From positions 44,441 through 108,440 of the forward strand of contig JAJPKE010000029.1 of NCBI GenBank assembly GCA_021323855.1: a stretch of DNA of 64,000 nt, written 5' to 3'. Made by a program: the position numbers and the translations under genes. Positions 1-8,943 of this stretch are shown here, in pieces; position 1 is the stretch's first letter; each line of letters begins with the position of its first letter. Under the pieces are notes generated by a model. That model saw only the letters and a program-made list of their open reading frames with translations. It ran no database searches and was not told the origin of the DNA. The DNA is from Chloroflexota bacterium. GTDB lineage: Bacteria > Chloroflexota > Ktedonobacteria > Ktedonobacterales > JADMIN01.

Positions 1-1049
1 GGAACGCCGAGCATATGGTGAACGTTGCGTAGCGCCTGGTCCATCGTCAGCACGCTGCCGGTGAGCGTGCCGTCTGCGAGCCGCGCCGCGCCGGAGACCA
101 CCCGCGCCGGTTGTCCGGCGAACTCGAAGGTGGCGTCGTCAATGCCCGCGCCAGCCAGCGCATCGGTAATGACAACCGTGCGGTCAGTTCCCAGGATTTT
201 GACGACAATGCCCATCATGGCGGGGTGAACGTGTACGCCGTCGGCGATGAGTTCGCCGTAGACCTGCGGAGACTGGGCGATGGCGCCGAGCGGGCCGGGG
301 TCACGATGATGCAGTGGGCGCATGGCGTTGCAGCAGTGAGTCATATGGGTCGCCCCAAGCCGGATGGCCTCCAACGCCTGCTCGTAGGTCGCGTCGGTGT
401 GGCCGATGCTGACGACGACGCCAGCCTCCACCAGCCGCCGGATCATCGCTGCCGCGCCGGGCAATTCGGGCGCCAGCGCAATCAACCGCAGATGACCGCC
501 GGCCAGTTCGAGCAGCCGCTCCGTTTCTGCTTCATCTGGCATGCGCAGCCAGGAAGGCAGATGCGCGCCGCGCCGCTCGACATTGATATATGGCCCTTCC
601 AGGTGAATGCCGAGCGGTTCAGCGCCATCTATGCCCTCAACGCCTGTTTCCGCGCCGGTTTTTGCCCGCTGAATCGCCTCCACCGCCGCCAACAGTTGTG
701 GCTCCGGCATGGCGCCGGGCGTGCCCACGACGCCGATGAGAAATGAGGTTACGCCTGTCTGCGGCGCCCAACGCGCATAGGAGAGGATTTCATCAGCAGA
801 GGTGGTATGCAGATTGAAGCCGCCGCCGCCGTGGGTATGCACCTCAATGAATCCTGGCGTAATGATGGCGTCGCTGGCGTTGATGATGGTGGTGGGTTGG
901 GCGCTGTCACTGGCGCTGATCTCCGGCGCTTCAGACTCACCCGATGCGGCGCCAGCGGCCAGGATGTGTGCGCCCTGCACCGTTACATCGCTCTCAGGAA
1001 GTTCTGCCATAGCATCTATCAGACGGGCGCCGTGTAAGGTAAACCTCAT
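1..1049 (-). CDS. nagA: N-acetylglucosamine-6-phosphate deacetylase, 3' end beyond window
   Basis: Absent from the ORF track because it runs off the left edge; translated by hand from ATG at 1049 it stays open for about 349 codons. It removes the acetyl group from GlcNAc-6-P in the cytoplasm, feeding glucosamine-6-P to glycolysis or wall synthesis. Visible family motifs in order are the metal-binding HTHG near residue 77, HLEGPY near 138, a GHTDA stretch, THCCNAM, and ITDAL near the cut end. GGAGAG lies 6 bp before the ATG. It is transcribed divergently from the GntR-murQ-nagK-nagZ operon, which produces its substrate. The family call is firm; only the C-terminus is missing. Confidence 0.95.
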   Translation of the reverse strand, partial: MRFTLHGARLIDAMAELPESDVTVQGAHILAAGAASGESEAPEISASDSAQPTTIINASDAIITPGFIEVHTHGGGGFNLHTTSADEILSYARWAPQTGVTSFLIGVVGTPGAMPEPQLLAAVEAIQRAKTGAETGVEGIDGAEPLGIHLEGPYINVERRGAHLPSWLRMPDEAETERLLELAGGHLRLIALAPELPGAAAMIRRLVEAGVVVSIGHTDATYEQALEAIRLGATHMTHCCNAMRPLHHRDPGPLGAIAQSPQVYGELIADGVHVHPAMMGIVVKILGTDRTVVITDALAGAGIDDATFEFAGQPARVVSGAARLADGTLTGSVLTMDQALRNVHHMLGV

Positions 1050-1192
1050 GCACTACTCTCCGCTCGCACTACTGCCACGTTGCGTCTTGTGCGGGATCAT
1101 CTCCCGATGATTGCCGGTTTCCCCCTTTGAACAGGTAGCCCGGCAGTGATGCGACAATGCGACGCTCAGGGACGACCTGCCATCTGTACCGC

Positions 1193-1222
1193 TTGACACA
1201 CCAGCGTAGAGTATGTCATGAT
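1193..1222 (+). promoter_or_regulatory. Candidate sigma70-type promoter for the GntR-murQ operon
   Basis: TTGACA (1193-1198) is followed after 18 bp by CATGAT (1217-1222), a four-of-six match to TATAAT. Predicted start is near 1229, directly beside the operator-like repeat at 1235-1253. The -10 is the weak element. Confidence 0.45.
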
Positions 1223-1234
1223 GGGAGCGGCAAG

Positions 1235-1253
1235 TGGTATATACAACATACCA
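1235..1253. promoter_or_regulatory. Putative GntR/HutC-type operator
   Basis: TGGTAT and ATACCA form a 6 bp inverted repeat around 7 bp, and the left arm contains GTATATAC, a perfect palindrome matching the GT-N-TA-N-AC core known for HutC-subfamily GntR regulators. It sits between nagA and the GntR gene, just downstream of the predicted start site, so autoregulation and joint control of the salvage genes is a natural inference. Confidence 0.5.
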
Positions 1254-1462
1254 ATTAGACCATCTGGGATAGTTCTAGCACAAGAGCGGAGGAAAATCAA
1301 GCAAGCGGCGATAATAGCCCGGCATTTTGCTGTATACTTCCCCCATAATCTCCGATATCTCCGGATATCCAAAGCTACCAGTATTGTGATAGCGCTGCGA
1401 TGGCGGCGTGGTGGCGTCGGGTGGTGGAATCCATATTTATTCCAGGAAAGGCGAAGCGGAAG

Positions 1463-2218
1463 GTGAAAGTCAACACAATCTACAGGAATAGTCCTGTGCC
1501 GCGCTATCATCAACTCAAAGAGATATTGCGTGAGCGCATTCGCTCCGGCGAGTGGAAATCCGGCGACCTCATTCCGTCCGAACGTGAACTCAGCGAGTTG
1601 TACGGCATCAGCCGCATGACGGCGCGGCAGGCGATCACCGATCTGGTCAACGAAGGCGTGTTCTACCGCGAACAAGGAAAAGGCACCTTCGTCACCAGCC
1701 ATAAGATCACGCAACAGTTGATGCGCCTGACCGGATTCACTGAAGATATCAGCGCGCGCGGCCAGCGCCCCAGCACCAAAGTACTCTCGGCGGAGATGTT
1801 GCCAGCGGACGAATTGACGGCGGAGCGGCTGCGCATTCCTGTCGGGCAACTGGTGTTCTGCCTGCAACGCCTGCGCCTGGCCGACGACGAACCGCTGGCT
1901 ATCGAACGCTCGCAACTCAATTTCAAGGGCTGCGAGAAGCTGCTGGAAGAAGACCTGGAGCAGAACTCTCTCTATCAATTGCTCGAAAGTTCCTATGGCA
2001 TTCCGCTGATGGAGGCAGAGCAAGAATTGGAGGCCGGACTGGCGGGCGAAGAAGATAGCCGTTTGCTCAAAATTGCTCTCGACAGCGCCGTACTCTATAC
2101 GCGCCGCACCACCTTTACCGACCGCAACCAGCCGGTTGAGTACGCCAGGTCCGTCTATTGCGGCAACAAGTACACCTTCTATACCCATCTCAAGCGCGAA
2201 CAGCTCTTTGCGTCCTAA
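1463..2218 (+). CDS. GntR/HutC family transcriptional regulator (NagR/DasR-like)
   Basis: A 251-residue regulator. An N-terminal winged helix-turn-helix (PRYHQLKEILRERI through SERELSELYGISRMTARQAI) precedes a UTRA ligand-binding domain ending at YTRRTTFTDRNQPVEYARSVY. HutC-type GntR proteins with UTRA domains usually sense sugar phosphates; NagR/DasR sense GlcN-6-P or GlcNAc-6-P. The track starts at 1400, but GTG at 1463 with AGGAAAG-type purines upstream gives the family-length N-terminus, so I prefer it. It leads murQ-nagK-nagZ with a 21 bp gap and lies opposite nagA, so it very probably represses amino-sugar salvage. The effector itself is inferred from context. Confidence 0.88.
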   Translation: MKVNTIYRNSPVPRYHQLKEILRERIRSGEWKSGDLIPSERELSELYGISRMTARQAITDLVNEGVFYREQGKGTFVTSHKITQQLMRLTGFTEDISARGQRPSTKVLSAEMLPADELTAERLRIPVGQLVFCLQRLRLADDEPLAIERSQLNFKGCEKLLEEDLEQNSLYQLLESSYGIPLMEAEQELEAGLAGEEDSRLLKIALDSAVLYTRRTTFTDRNQPVEYARSVYCGNKYTFYTHLKREQLFAS

Positions 2219-2239
2219 CCAACGAACAGGAGCCGGGCG

Positions 2240-3178
2240 ATGCCCACAGATCCACCGCCATCGTTGCCATCTTCCCCGCAAGCATTGGGGCAACTGGCGA
2301 CCGAAGCGGTCAACCCTGCGACGAGCGATATTGACCGGATGAGCGCGCTCGATATCGTCAGGCTGATGAACGCAGAAGACGCCACGGTGGCGGGCGCGGT
2401 GGCGCGCGAACTGCCGCAGGTCGCCAGAGCCGTCGAGGCCGTTACCGCGCGGCTGCGACAGGGTGGCAGGCTGATCTATGCTGGCGCCGGCACATCGGGT
2501 CGCCTGGGCGCGCTCGACGCCTATGAATGCCCGCCGACCTTCAGCGTGGCGCAGACAATGATCGTCGGCTGCATCGCTGGTGGATCCTTCGCGCTGACGC
2601 AGGCCGCCGAGGACTTCGAGGATAGCGCGGAGGCTGGTGAGGCGGATATGGCGCGGCTGGCAGTTGGCGAACGCGATGCGGTGGTCGGTATCACGGCGAG
2701 TGGCCGCACGCCGTATGCGCTGGGCGCCATCCACTACGCGAAACGCCAGGGAGCGCTGACCATCGGCGTTGCCTGCAATAGCGAGACGCCACTGGCCGCG
2801 CTGGTTGACGTGATGATCGCGCCTATCGTCGGACCAGAGGTGATTGCAGGGTCCACGCGCCTGAAAGCAGGCACGGCGCAGAAGATGGTGATCAATATGC
2901 TCAGCACCGGCGCGATGATCCTGCTGGGCAAAACCTACGGCAACATGATGGTAGACGTGCAGGCGACCAATGAGAAGTTGCGCGCCCGCGCCACGCGCAT
3001 CGTGCAGCAGGCGACCGGGCTGGACCCCGAGACGGCTGCGGCCTTGCTGCGCGACGCCAACGGCGAGGCAAAGACCGCGATTCTGGCCGGACGCGCGGGC
3101 ATCACGCCGGAACAGGCGCGCGAACGGCTGGCCGCGCATGGCGGTCTGCTGCGCGCGGCGCTGGAAGAGGGCCGCTGA
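2240..3178 (+). CDS. murQ: N-acetylmuramic acid 6-phosphate etherase
   Basis: 312 residues, normal family length. It cleaves the lactyl ether of MurNAc-6-P to GlcNAc-6-P and D-lactate in peptidoglycan recycling. The SIS-type sugar-phosphate site is visible as AGAGTSGRLGALDAYECPPTF near residues 80-100 (glycine/serine-rich loop and catalytic Glu region), followed by the conserved GITASGRTPYALGAI and AGSTRLKAGTAQKM stretches. AGGAG lies 7 bp before the ATG. Its TGA overlaps the next ATG by one base (TGATG), indicating translational coupling to the sugar kinase. Product feeds NagA encoded opposite. Confidence 0.96.
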   Translation: MPTDPPPSLPSSPQALGQLATEAVNPATSDIDRMSALDIVRLMNAEDATVAGAVARELPQVARAVEAVTARLRQGGRLIYAGAGTSGRLGALDAYECPPTFSVAQTMIVGCIAGGSFALTQAAEDFEDSAEAGEADMARLAVGERDAVVGITASGRTPYALGAIHYAKRQGALTIGVACNSETPLAALVDVMIAPIVGPEVIAGSTRLKAGTAQKMVINMLSTGAMILLGKTYGNMMVDVQATNEKLRARATRIVQQATGLDPETAAALLRDANGEAKTAILAGRAGITPEQARERLAAHGGLLRAALEEGR

Positions 3179-4176
3179 TGTGCGCCGCGAACATCGCCCC
3201 CGCTGAGCAATTGTTCCTGGGCATAGATGGTGGCGGCAGCAAGACCTACGCCGTGATTGTGGACGCCCAGGGCAATGAGCGTGGGCGCGGACTGGCGGGC
3301 AGCGCGAATTACAGCGCGATTGGCCTGCAACCGGCGCTGGCGAATCTGCGCCGCGCCAGCGAAGCGGCGGCGCGGCAGGCAGCATGCGCGCTGCCCTGCG
3401 CAGCGGCCTGGATTGGGCTGGCGGGAATAGACAGCGCCACCGACCAGGAGGCTCTGTTGCCCTATCTCGCGCCGCTCGCCTGCACGCTGCGCCTGACCAA
3501 TGACGCCGAACTGGTGCTGAGCGCGCTCGATCATGCTGTTGGCGTGGCGTTGATTGCTGGCACCGGCGCAATTGCGCTGGGACGCGATAGGTACGGCGCA
3601 GGCAGGCGGGCGAGCGGTTGGGGGCATCTGCTGGGTGATGAGGGCAGCGGCTATGACATCGCGCGCCAGGCGTTGCAGGCGGCGACCCGCGCCGCTGATG
3701 GACGCGGCAGGCCGACGCTGCTGCTGCAACGCTTCATGGATTACTGGCAGCTACGCGCGCCTGATGACCTGATTGCGCAGGTGTATCGCTCGCAAGAGCA
3801 GACTGATAAGGCAGAGAAGGCAGAGATTGCGCGCCTCTCTGCGCTCGTCTTCGCGGCGGCGCGGTCCGGCGACGCGGTGGCGCAACGCATCGTGCGGCGC
3901 GCGGCGCATGAACTGGCGCTTGCCACGCTGACGGTTGGCAGCGCGCTGGACCTGCCGGAGGCGCTGCCCCTGGCGCTGGGCGGCGGACTGCTGCTCAACG
4001 AAGAATCTTATCGCGAACAGACGCTCGATTTCATTCGCCGTAGACGCCCGCTAGGCGCTGTGGCGCTGGTGGCAGAGCCGGCGCTGAGCGCGGCGCGCGC
4101 CGCCGTGCGCCTGGCAGAAACCACTCACCCGGCGGAACAGACGAGGCTGGCAGAAGCATCATCGGAGGTTGGCTGA
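3178..4176 (+). CDS. BadF/BadG/BcrA/BcrD-type ATPase, N-acetylglucosamine (MurNAc) kinase
   Basis: 332 residues in the ASKHA fold. The phosphate-1 motif FLGIDGGGSKTYAVIVD is near the N-terminus, a phosphate-2-like IAGTGAIALG near residue 125, then GWGHLLGDEGSGYDIARQAL and the adenosine motif region ALPLALGGGLLLNEE. This family includes GlcNAc kinase and the MurK-type kinase that phosphorylates both GlcNAc and MurNAc. In an operon between murQ and nagZ, phosphorylation of the two sugars released by NagZ is the expected role; which sugar is preferred cannot be read from sequence. Start overlaps the murQ stop. Confidence 0.88.
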   Translation: MCAANIAPAEQLFLGIDGGGSKTYAVIVDAQGNERGRGLAGSANYSAIGLQPALANLRRASEAAARQAACALPCAAAWIGLAGIDSATDQEALLPYLAPLACTLRLTNDAELVLSALDHAVGVALIAGTGAIALGRDRYGAGRRASGWGHLLGDEGSGYDIARQALQAATRAADGRGRPTLLLQRFMDYWQLRAPDDLIAQVYRSQEQTDKAEKAEIARLSALVFAAARSGDAVAQRIVRRAAHELALATLTVGSALDLPEALPLALGGGLLLNEESYREQTLDFIRRRRPLGAVALVAEPALSAARAAVRLAETTHPAEQTRLAEASSEVG

Positions 4177-4180
4177 TTTC

Positions 4181-5836
4181 ATGTCCACGATCACGGGCAA
4201 GCAACCGCAGGAAACGGATACGACTACTAGCGCGAGCATGACGCTGGAGCAGCAGATCGGGCAACTCTTCATGGTGGGCTTTCATGGGCCGGCAGTCACC
4301 CCGGAGATTACCGAACTGATTCAGCAGCATCACGTGGGCGGGGTCGTTCTCTTTTCGCGCAATATCCGCAGCGCAGAACAGGTCTTCGCGCTCACGAGCG
4401 AGCTACAGGCGCTGGCCCGCGCGGCGAACCATCCTTATCCGCTGCTGATTTCCATTGACCAGGAAAATGGCATGGTACAGCGTCTTGGCGATGCCGTCAC
4501 CGCGTTTCCCGGCAATATGGCGCTGGGAGCTGTGGGCGACGAGGCGGTGACAGCGGAGGTGGCCGAGGCGACGGGGCGCGAACTGAAGGCGCTGGGCATC
4601 ACCATGAATCTAGCGCCGGACGCTGATGTCAACAACAATCCAGCTAATCCGGTGGTGGGCACGCGCTCGTTTGGCGCGAACGCGCAGGAGGTCGCGCGCC
4701 ATACCGCCGCCGCCGTGCGCGGCTATCGCGCGGCTAGCATTGTCTCTTCGATAAAGCACTTCCCCGGCCACGGCGACACGGCCACCGACTCACATCTTGG
4801 TGTGCCAGTGCTACCCTTTACGCTGGAACGGTTGCAGTCATTGGAGTTCGTGCCATTCGTCGGCGGCATCGCGGCGGGCGCGGATACCGTGATGATTGCC
4901 CATGTCGCGCTGCCGCAACTCATGGACGGCGCAGCAACTCCCGCGACGCTTTCGCCTGCTATCATACGGGGATTGCTGCGCGAGCAGTTGGGCTACGAAG
5001 GCGTCATCATCTCCGACTGCCTGGAAATGGAGGCCGTTTCGGAGACGGTGGGCACGCCGCAAGGTTCCGTGCTAACCTTGCAGGCAGGAACCGATATCGC
5101 GCTGGTTTCACACGAGTACACGCGCCAGAAGGAGAGCCTTGCGGCGGTGCGAGCAGCGGTGCAGAGCGGCGCGCTCCCGGCGGAGGCGATTGCGCAGGCG
5201 GCGGCGCGGGTGCTGCGCCTCAAACAGCAGCGCCTCTCGTGGGAGACGCTGCCCACTGAAGCCGGACTCCGCGAGATTGGCAACGCAGCGCATCAACAGC
5301 TGCGCGATCAGGTGTATGCGCGCTCGACGACGCTCATTCGCCAGGAGGGAAGCATCCTGCCGCTGCATCTGGACGAGACGACGCGCATCCTGGTGCTGGC
5401 GCAGTTGCCGCCGAGCATGACGCTGGCGATTGACCTGGCGTATCCGCATGAGTCGCTGGTGGAGAGTATCCGGCGGCGGCACACCAACACGCATGATCTC
5501 CTACTGCGCGGCGCAGCAGATGCCGTTGACAATGAGCGGCTGCGCGAGGAGATCGAGCAGTCCAACCTGATTATTATGGCGACGATCAACGCGCACACGG
5601 ACCCAGCGCAGGTGACGTTGATGCAACGTCTGCTGGCCTCTGGCAAGCGTGTCATCGGCCTGGCGATCTGCAATCCCTACGACCTCGCAGCTTTCCCACA
5701 GCTTCGCACCTATCTCGCCACCTACGAATACACCAAACCAGCGCTTGAGTCGGCGGTGCGCGTGCTGTTTGGCGAGGCGCAGCCTCAGGGCAAGCTGCCG
5801 GTCACGATTCCCGGCATTACGCCGATGGCGCTGTAG
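4181..5836 (+). CDS. nagZ: Beta-N-acetylhexosaminidase, glycoside hydrolase family 3
   Basis: 551 residues. The GH3 barrel carries KHFPGHGDTATDSHLGVP with the catalytic His/Asp loop typical of NagZ and IISDCLEMEAV with the Asp nucleophile. A C-terminal alpha/beta domain follows, as in Gram-positive NagZ. There is no signal peptide, so it should act on cytoplasmic GlcNAc-MurNAc(-peptide), supplying the two upstream enzymes. The track begins at a TTG at 4169 that abuts GGAGG; ATG 4181 has GGAGG 12 bp away and is the likelier start, 4 bp past the kinase stop. Its last 20 bp overlap the 3' end of the opposing kinase gene. Confidence 0.93.
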   Translation: MSTITGKQPQETDTTTSASMTLEQQIGQLFMVGFHGPAVTPEITELIQQHHVGGVVLFSRNIRSAEQVFALTSELQALARAANHPYPLLISIDQENGMVQRLGDAVTAFPGNMALGAVGDEAVTAEVAEATGRELKALGITMNLAPDADVNNNPANPVVGTRSFGANAQEVARHTAAAVRGYRAASIVSSIKHFPGHGDTATDSHLGVPVLPFTLERLQSLEFVPFVGGIAAGADTVMIAHVALPQLMDGAATPATLSPAIIRGLLREQLGYEGVIISDCLEMEAVSETVGTPQGSVLTLQAGTDIALVSHEYTRQKESLAAVRAAVQSGALPAEAIAQAAARVLRLKQQRLSWETLPTEAGLREIGNAAHQQLRDQVYARSTTLIRQEGSILPLHLDETTRILVLAQLPPSMTLAIDLAYPHESLVESIRRRHTNTHDLLLRGAADAVDNERLREEIEQSNLIIMATINAHTDPAQVTLMQRLLASGKRVIGLAICNPYDLAAFPQLRTYLATYEYTKPALESAVRVLFGEAQPQGKLPVTIPGITPMAL

Positions 5837-7319
5837 GAGCCATAGGAGTGATTGGCGGGTCGAGCAGCGCGGCGAGCTGGCGGAAACGCTGATACTTCGC
5901 CTGATATGCCTCATGTTGTGCCGGTTGCAGCGGCTGCGCGCTCTCCTGCGCGATGCCCCAGCGGCTCTCCAGATCGAAGACACCCGCTGCAACCAGGGCG
6001 ATTTTCGCCGCGCCCAACGCCGAGGCGTCGCTGCTGCTATCAGCGACGACCGGCAGGCCAAAGACATCTGCCACCACCTGGCGAATCCATTGATCTTCCA
6101 GCACTTTGCCGCTGGTGATGAGGCGTTGCGGGCGACCGGCGCTCTGGAACAGCCCTTCCGCGATCCAGTAGGCGTTGAAGATCAACCCTTCGACGGCTGC
6201 CCGCAAGATATGCGCGCGGGTATGGTTGAGGCGCAGACCGTGGCAGGTGGCGCTGCTGGCGGCGTTCCAGAGTGGCGCGCGCTCACCGGCTGCGTAGGGC
6301 AGGCAGAGCAACGATTCATCATATGCCTGCTCAGCGTCGGCCAGCAGCTTGCCAAAGGTATCATTTGCCAGGCCGAACACCTGTTGTCCCAGCCATTCCA
6401 GCACGATGCCGCCGCTGTTGCTCGGCCCGCCGATAATATAGTGCTGCTGATCGAGGGTATAGCAGAAGGCGCGGGTGGCGCGGTCCGTTACGGGGCGCGG
6501 AGAGCCGATGCGCAGCGCGCAACTCGTCCCAATCGTCAGCACCATCGTTGTTGCGTCCAGCGCGCCCGCCGCCAGATTCGCCAGCACGCCGTCAGAGGAG
6601 CCGATGGCGCAGATGGTTTCTGCTGTGATGCCGGCTGAGCGTAAGCCATCGTCGCGCAGACCTGTGCGGGTATAGGTAACGGGAACGATCTCGCTGAGTT
6701 GCTGTGCTGTAATGCCGGCCAGCGATAAGGCTGCGTTGTCCCAGGCACGCGCCTGCATGTTATAGAGGCCGGTGGCGTTCGCCATCGAGACATCAATCTT
6801 CCATTCACCGAACCACTGATACCAGAGCCATTCTTTGAGCGAGACGAAGCGATGGGCGCGCTGGAAGATATCGGACCGCTCTTTGCGCAGCCAGAGCAGC
6901 TTCGCCAGCGGCGCCATCGCATGCACCGGCGTTCCCGTGCGCTCGTAGATGGCCTGCCCCTGCGGCGTCTGCCAGAGCTGGTCGGCGGCCAGGTGCGCGC
7001 GGTTATCCATCCAGATGAGCGCGCGCATCAGCGGCTTGCCGTCCTGGTCCAGCGGCAATAGACTGTGCATCGCAGCGCTCAGCCCGATGTAGCCAATATG
7101 ATAGCCCTTTGCTATGGCGTCAGCAGCGGCGCGCCGAAGCGCATCATTCGCCGCCTGCACGACGGCTTGCGGGTCCTGTTCGGCGCTCTCGCGCTGTTCA
7201 TGCAGCGTTGTCACTTCCACCGCTGCCGAAGCAACTGTCCGGCCATTGGCGTCAAACGCTACGGCCTTTGCTGAGGTGGTCCCCAGGTCTACGCCGATGC
7301 TGCACACCTGCTCATCCAT
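5817..7319 (-). CDS. FGGY family carbohydrate kinase, gluconokinase-like
   Basis: 500 residues, complete FGGY length. SIGVDLGTTSAKAVAFD is the N-terminal phosphate loop, MDNRAHLAADQLW the substrate region, GTPVHAMAPLAKLLWL a stretch typical of Bacillus-type gluconate kinase, and GGPSNSGGIVLEW and AAGERAPLW the C-terminal domain. Gluconate to 6-phosphogluconate is my best guess; xylulose or another polyol is possible because no transporter or dehydrogenase is adjacent. The track starts at 7349; ATG 7319 (MDEQVCSIGVD) gives the family-typical short N-terminus. It is convergent with nagZ and shares 20 bp with it. Confidence 0.85.
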   Translation of the reverse strand: MDEQVCSIGVDLGTTSAKAVAFDANGRTVASAAVEVTTLHEQRESAEQDPQAVVQAANDALRRAAADAIAKGYHIGYIGLSAAMHSLLPLDQDGKPLMRALIWMDNRAHLAADQLWQTPQGQAIYERTGTPVHAMAPLAKLLWLRKERSDIFQRAHRFVSLKEWLWYQWFGEWKIDVSMANATGLYNMQARAWDNAALSLAGITAQQLSEIVPVTYTRTGLRDDGLRSAGITAETICAIGSSDGVLANLAAGALDATTMVLTIGTSCALRIGSPRPVTDRATRAFCYTLDQQHYIIGGPSNSGGIVLEWLGQQVFGLANDTFGKLLADAEQAYDESLLCLPYAAGERAPLWNAASSATCHGLRLNHTRAHILRAAVEGLIFNAYWIAEGLFQSAGRPQRLITSGKVLEDQWIRQVVADVFGLPVVADSSSDASALGAAKIALVAAGVFDLESRWGIAQESAQPLQPAQHEAYQAKYQRFRQLAALLDPPITPMAPTAPSA

Positions 7320-7636
7320 CACTCTTGCTCGCTCTCGTCTGTTTACCATCTATTCGCTACAAAACTCGCCATTCCTGTTGTGGACATTGTATTGCGTCCT
7401 GCAAACGGCACGCACATGTGTCTGCTACCTGCTATATCCATCGCGAGAAATAGCTGGCTATTCCCATCATTCGATGAGACGCATGCCCTGAAAGTCGGAG
7501 ATGCCCGATTTGATCGCGCGGCTGGAATAGCACGAACTGGCAAGGCACAACTTGGCTGTCGCGTTGCCAGGCGAGCATCATCAGCGATATGTGCGGCGCC
7601 TGGATGTTGTGAAGAATATGCGAGTGATCGGTGATG
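7320..7636. other. Gene-free stretch between kinase and stress island
   Basis: About 320 bp. ORFs listed by the track (7343-7987 minus, 7380-7634 plus) lack ribosome binding sites and resemble no family. I see no clear element until the repeat array that starts at 7637. Confidence 0.5.
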
Positions 7637-7712
7637 CGTGAAAGCCTCGTGATGCACTTGTGCCAAACAACTGTCGCAGCGTGATGGTGCTGTGATACGG
7701 GTGTCGTAGGCT
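7637..7712 (+). promoter_or_regulatory. TGTGA direct-repeat array and -10 for the C39-like operon
   Basis: Repeats CGTGA 7637, CGTGA 7648, TGTGC 7659, CGTGA 7680 and TGTGA 7691 are spaced 11, 11, 21 and 11 bp. The last repeat is followed after 11 bp by TAGGCT (7707-7712) as -10. Predicted transcript start near 7719 leaves a leader of about 140 nt. Same architecture as the other arrays in the island. Confidence 0.6.
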
Positions 7713-7859
7713 GGCTCGTGAACGATCATGCGCCATTTATGGATACCTCTGAGCAGGCTGTGTTGAGCAGCGCTCACCGTGACGGTTCCTGCCTTACCAT
7801 GTTTGTTGGTGTATGTGCAGTTGGCGCAGATGGCGCACGGTCGCAAGGAGGTGTTACCA

Positions 7860-8873
7860 ATGACCCATGCGCAGCGAGTGGCTCTACGCATCTCCGTGGT
7901 ACTCCTTGTCGCAGCCGGTGCGCTGTTGGCAACGGTATGGCACGGAGCGATAGGGCTAACTCCAACCGTCCAGGCAGTCCCCAACAATCCGGGCGCCAGT
8001 ACAGGGGCCGGGAATTTTTATGGCGCAGATACGACGATGACCATCAATGCGATCAAGTCCATCTGGCCACAGGTGGGTCCTTCCTGCGGCATCGAGACTG
8101 CCGAGGCAGCCGTCAACTACAATGATGAGGTACGCGGCGTTGGCCTGCGCTTCCGCAGCACCACAGACCAGAAGGTGGTCGCCCGAAACAACCAGACCTC
8201 CGGCGCGAGCCAGTGGGGCTATCCCACACCAATCAACGCCTACGGCGGTGTGACCAACATCTCACGAGACGTTGGAACGGACCCTCGTTCCATCGCCTAC
8301 ATGGAGTGGAACTACACACCCAGCAACACATTTTATCACGACTACATTTACCGCTGGCAGTTCGCTAATAGCTCAGCGCCGTCGTTTTACACTCAGGTGC
8401 TCCAGGCAACAACCAGCATGGCACGAGGACTTGCAACCTGGCATGAGCCGTTGACCTCGCAGATTAATGGCGGCTTGCATTCCGTGCTGGTGACGGGTGT
8501 CTACTCCTATAACGACCCGCGCTCAGCCTATCCAGCACAGATCACCAGCGTGGTCTACCGCGACCCTATGGCCTATTACACGGTGAGCCGCTTTGAGGCG
8601 AGTATCGGGACCTGGGCGGGAGGCCATTTCAGCACCCCCTACGGCGTCTATTCCCTCTGGTCGCTGTACTATGGAGACCGCGCGAGTGCCGGTGATGGCA
8701 AGAACACGTCGGACCCGGAGCCTGCGGTGGGCATCTATAAGCCAACCCCCAGTCAGCCGATCCACTGGTATCGTGGCTTCACCTGGATTCAGCGCGATAA
8801 CAACTGGGCAAATGGAACCTGGAATCCAGACTGGGCCTACACCTCAACCGGCGCAAAAATGACCGCGCCCTAA
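7860..8873 (+). CDS. Secreted C39-like (papain-fold) cysteine peptidase-like protein
   Basis: 337 residues from ATG 7860, which has a near-perfect AAGGAGGTG; the track start at 7779 is upstream of that site. Residues 8-40 form a signal peptide or membrane anchor. The mature part has GPSCGIETAEAAVNY (candidate Cys), GGLHSVLVTGVYSYND (candidate His) and SVVYRDPM (candidate Asp), in the order and spacing of C39/papain-like peptidases. Many aromatic residues and WYRGFTW near the C-terminus. Substrate unknown; it could be an inactive structural homologue. Followed 70 bp later by another exported protein, probably one operon. Confidence 0.6.
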   Translation: MTHAQRVALRISVVLLVAAGALLATVWHGAIGLTPTVQAVPNNPGASTGAGNFYGADTTMTINAIKSIWPQVGPSCGIETAEAAVNYNDEVRGVGLRFRSTTDQKVVARNNQTSGASQWGYPTPINAYGGVTNISRDVGTDPRSIAYMEWNYTPSNTFYHDYIYRWQFANSSAPSFYTQVLQATTSMARGLATWHEPLTSQINGGLHSVLVTGVYSYNDPRSAYPAQITSVVYRDPMAYYTVSRFEASIGTWAGGHFSTPYGVYSLWSLYYGDRASAGDGKNTSDPEPAVGIYKPTPSQPIHWYRGFTWIQRDNNWANGTWNPDWAYTSTGAKMTAP

Positions 8874-8943
8874 GAGCAAGTGTGCCGGCTGAGTGATGAG
8901 CGCGCTGTAATAGCCGCCCACTCGAAGCATCGGAGGGAAGTTT

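Larger units (their letters stand above)
1050..1462. other. nagA/GntR divergent control region
   Basis: 413 bp gene-free stretch between two divergent genes. It holds a TTGACA hexamer, an operator-like inverted repeat and a long leader before the regulator gene; both are listed separately. The short ORFs in the track here have no ribosome binding site and no recognisable product. Confidence 0.7.

Noticed and set aside
1166-3571. 801-aa minus-strand ORF
   Set aside because: Arg/Ala-rich frame opposite the well-recognised GntR, murQ and kinase genes; a high-GC shadow with no ribosome site or family resemblance.
7343-7987. 214-aa minus-strand ORF opposite the C39-like gene start
   Set aside because: No family resemblance or ribosome site, and it would cover the TGTGA array and the signal peptide region of the opposite gene.
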